From the NCBI GenBank assembly GCA_012845835.1, contig JABAKD010000025.1:25837504-25901503 (forward strand): a stretch of DNA of 64,000 nucleotides. The letters are read 5' to 3'. Under the pieces are notes generated by a model, which did not search any database, was not told where the DNA came from, and was given only the letters and a program-made list of their open reading frames with translations. The translations under genes and the position numbers were made by a program. Each line of letters starts with the position of its first letter. Position 1 is the first letter of the stretch. Shown piece by piece: positions 63,930 to 64,000 of the stretch. Origin of the DNA: Undaria pinnatifida. Lineage: Eukaryota > Sar > Phaeophyceae > Laminariales > Alariaceae.

Positions 63930-64000
63930 AAGCAAAAAAACTCTTTTTAAAGCTAACGAACTAAATTTCATCATTTCGCAAATTTAACGTTGCTTCTGTT

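Overview
The window is eukaryotic nuclear DNA, most probably from a brown alga (Phaeophyceae). The strongest lineage evidence is a multi-exon gene on the minus strand (56.9-63.4 kb, continuing towards or past the right edge) for an AlgG-type mannuronan C5-epimerase with an intact DPHD motif. That enzyme tailors alginate, the main brown-algal cell-wall polysaccharide. Small exons, long repeat-filled introns and abundant dispersed repeats fit this group. The species cannot be read from the sequence.

Three genes can be assembled by hand from splice sites and reading phase. (1) Plus strand, 2.2-25.4 kb: a homologue of the basal-body/centriole protein CCDC61/VFL3 in at least 14 exons. It has the C-terminal half of the head domain, a coiled coil, an Arg/Ser/Gly-rich region, the FDPTAY motif and a terminal helix (DISDIDRRLGELHEFL). 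Its N-terminal exon or exons are missing and probably lie left of the window. Two of its introns look like GC-AG introns. (2) Minus strand, 43.5-27.6 kb: six phase-0 exons giving about 406 residues of a multi-pass membrane protein. The second half faintly resembles drug/metabolite transporters; the function is unproven. (3) Minus strand, 63.4-56.9 kb: the epimerase, seven connected exons ending in a stop, with two doubtful exons upstream. Genes 1 and 2 converge; genes 2 and 3 point the same way.

Most of the rest is repeats. 1-2.2 kb: the end of a transposon-like repeat and simple sequence. 5.6-6.4 kb: a non-LTR retrotransposon 3' end with a poly-C tail; several shorter copies of such tails occur elsewhere. 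8-13 kb: intron 7 of gene 1, with large duplicated blocks and G-rich arrays. 16.8-17.6 kb: a roughly 110-bp tandem array. 32.8-33.2 kb: a PIF1/Helitron-type helicase remnant. 39.2-39.8 kb: a GACCCG array. 40.3-42.3 kb: a broken reverse-transcriptase element with a large inverted repeat. 43.5-56.9 kb: a long intergenic repeat region with a degenerate telomere-like hexamer array, palindrome clusters, a tRNA-derived SINE and a TA-flanked inverted-repeat element.

A recurring theme is partial duplication of exons together with their 3' splice sites, inside introns of both recognised genes. All coordinates come from reading by eye. Exon ends rest on AG/GT signals plus phase agreement and should be good to a few bases. 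Dispersed-repeat ends are approximate.
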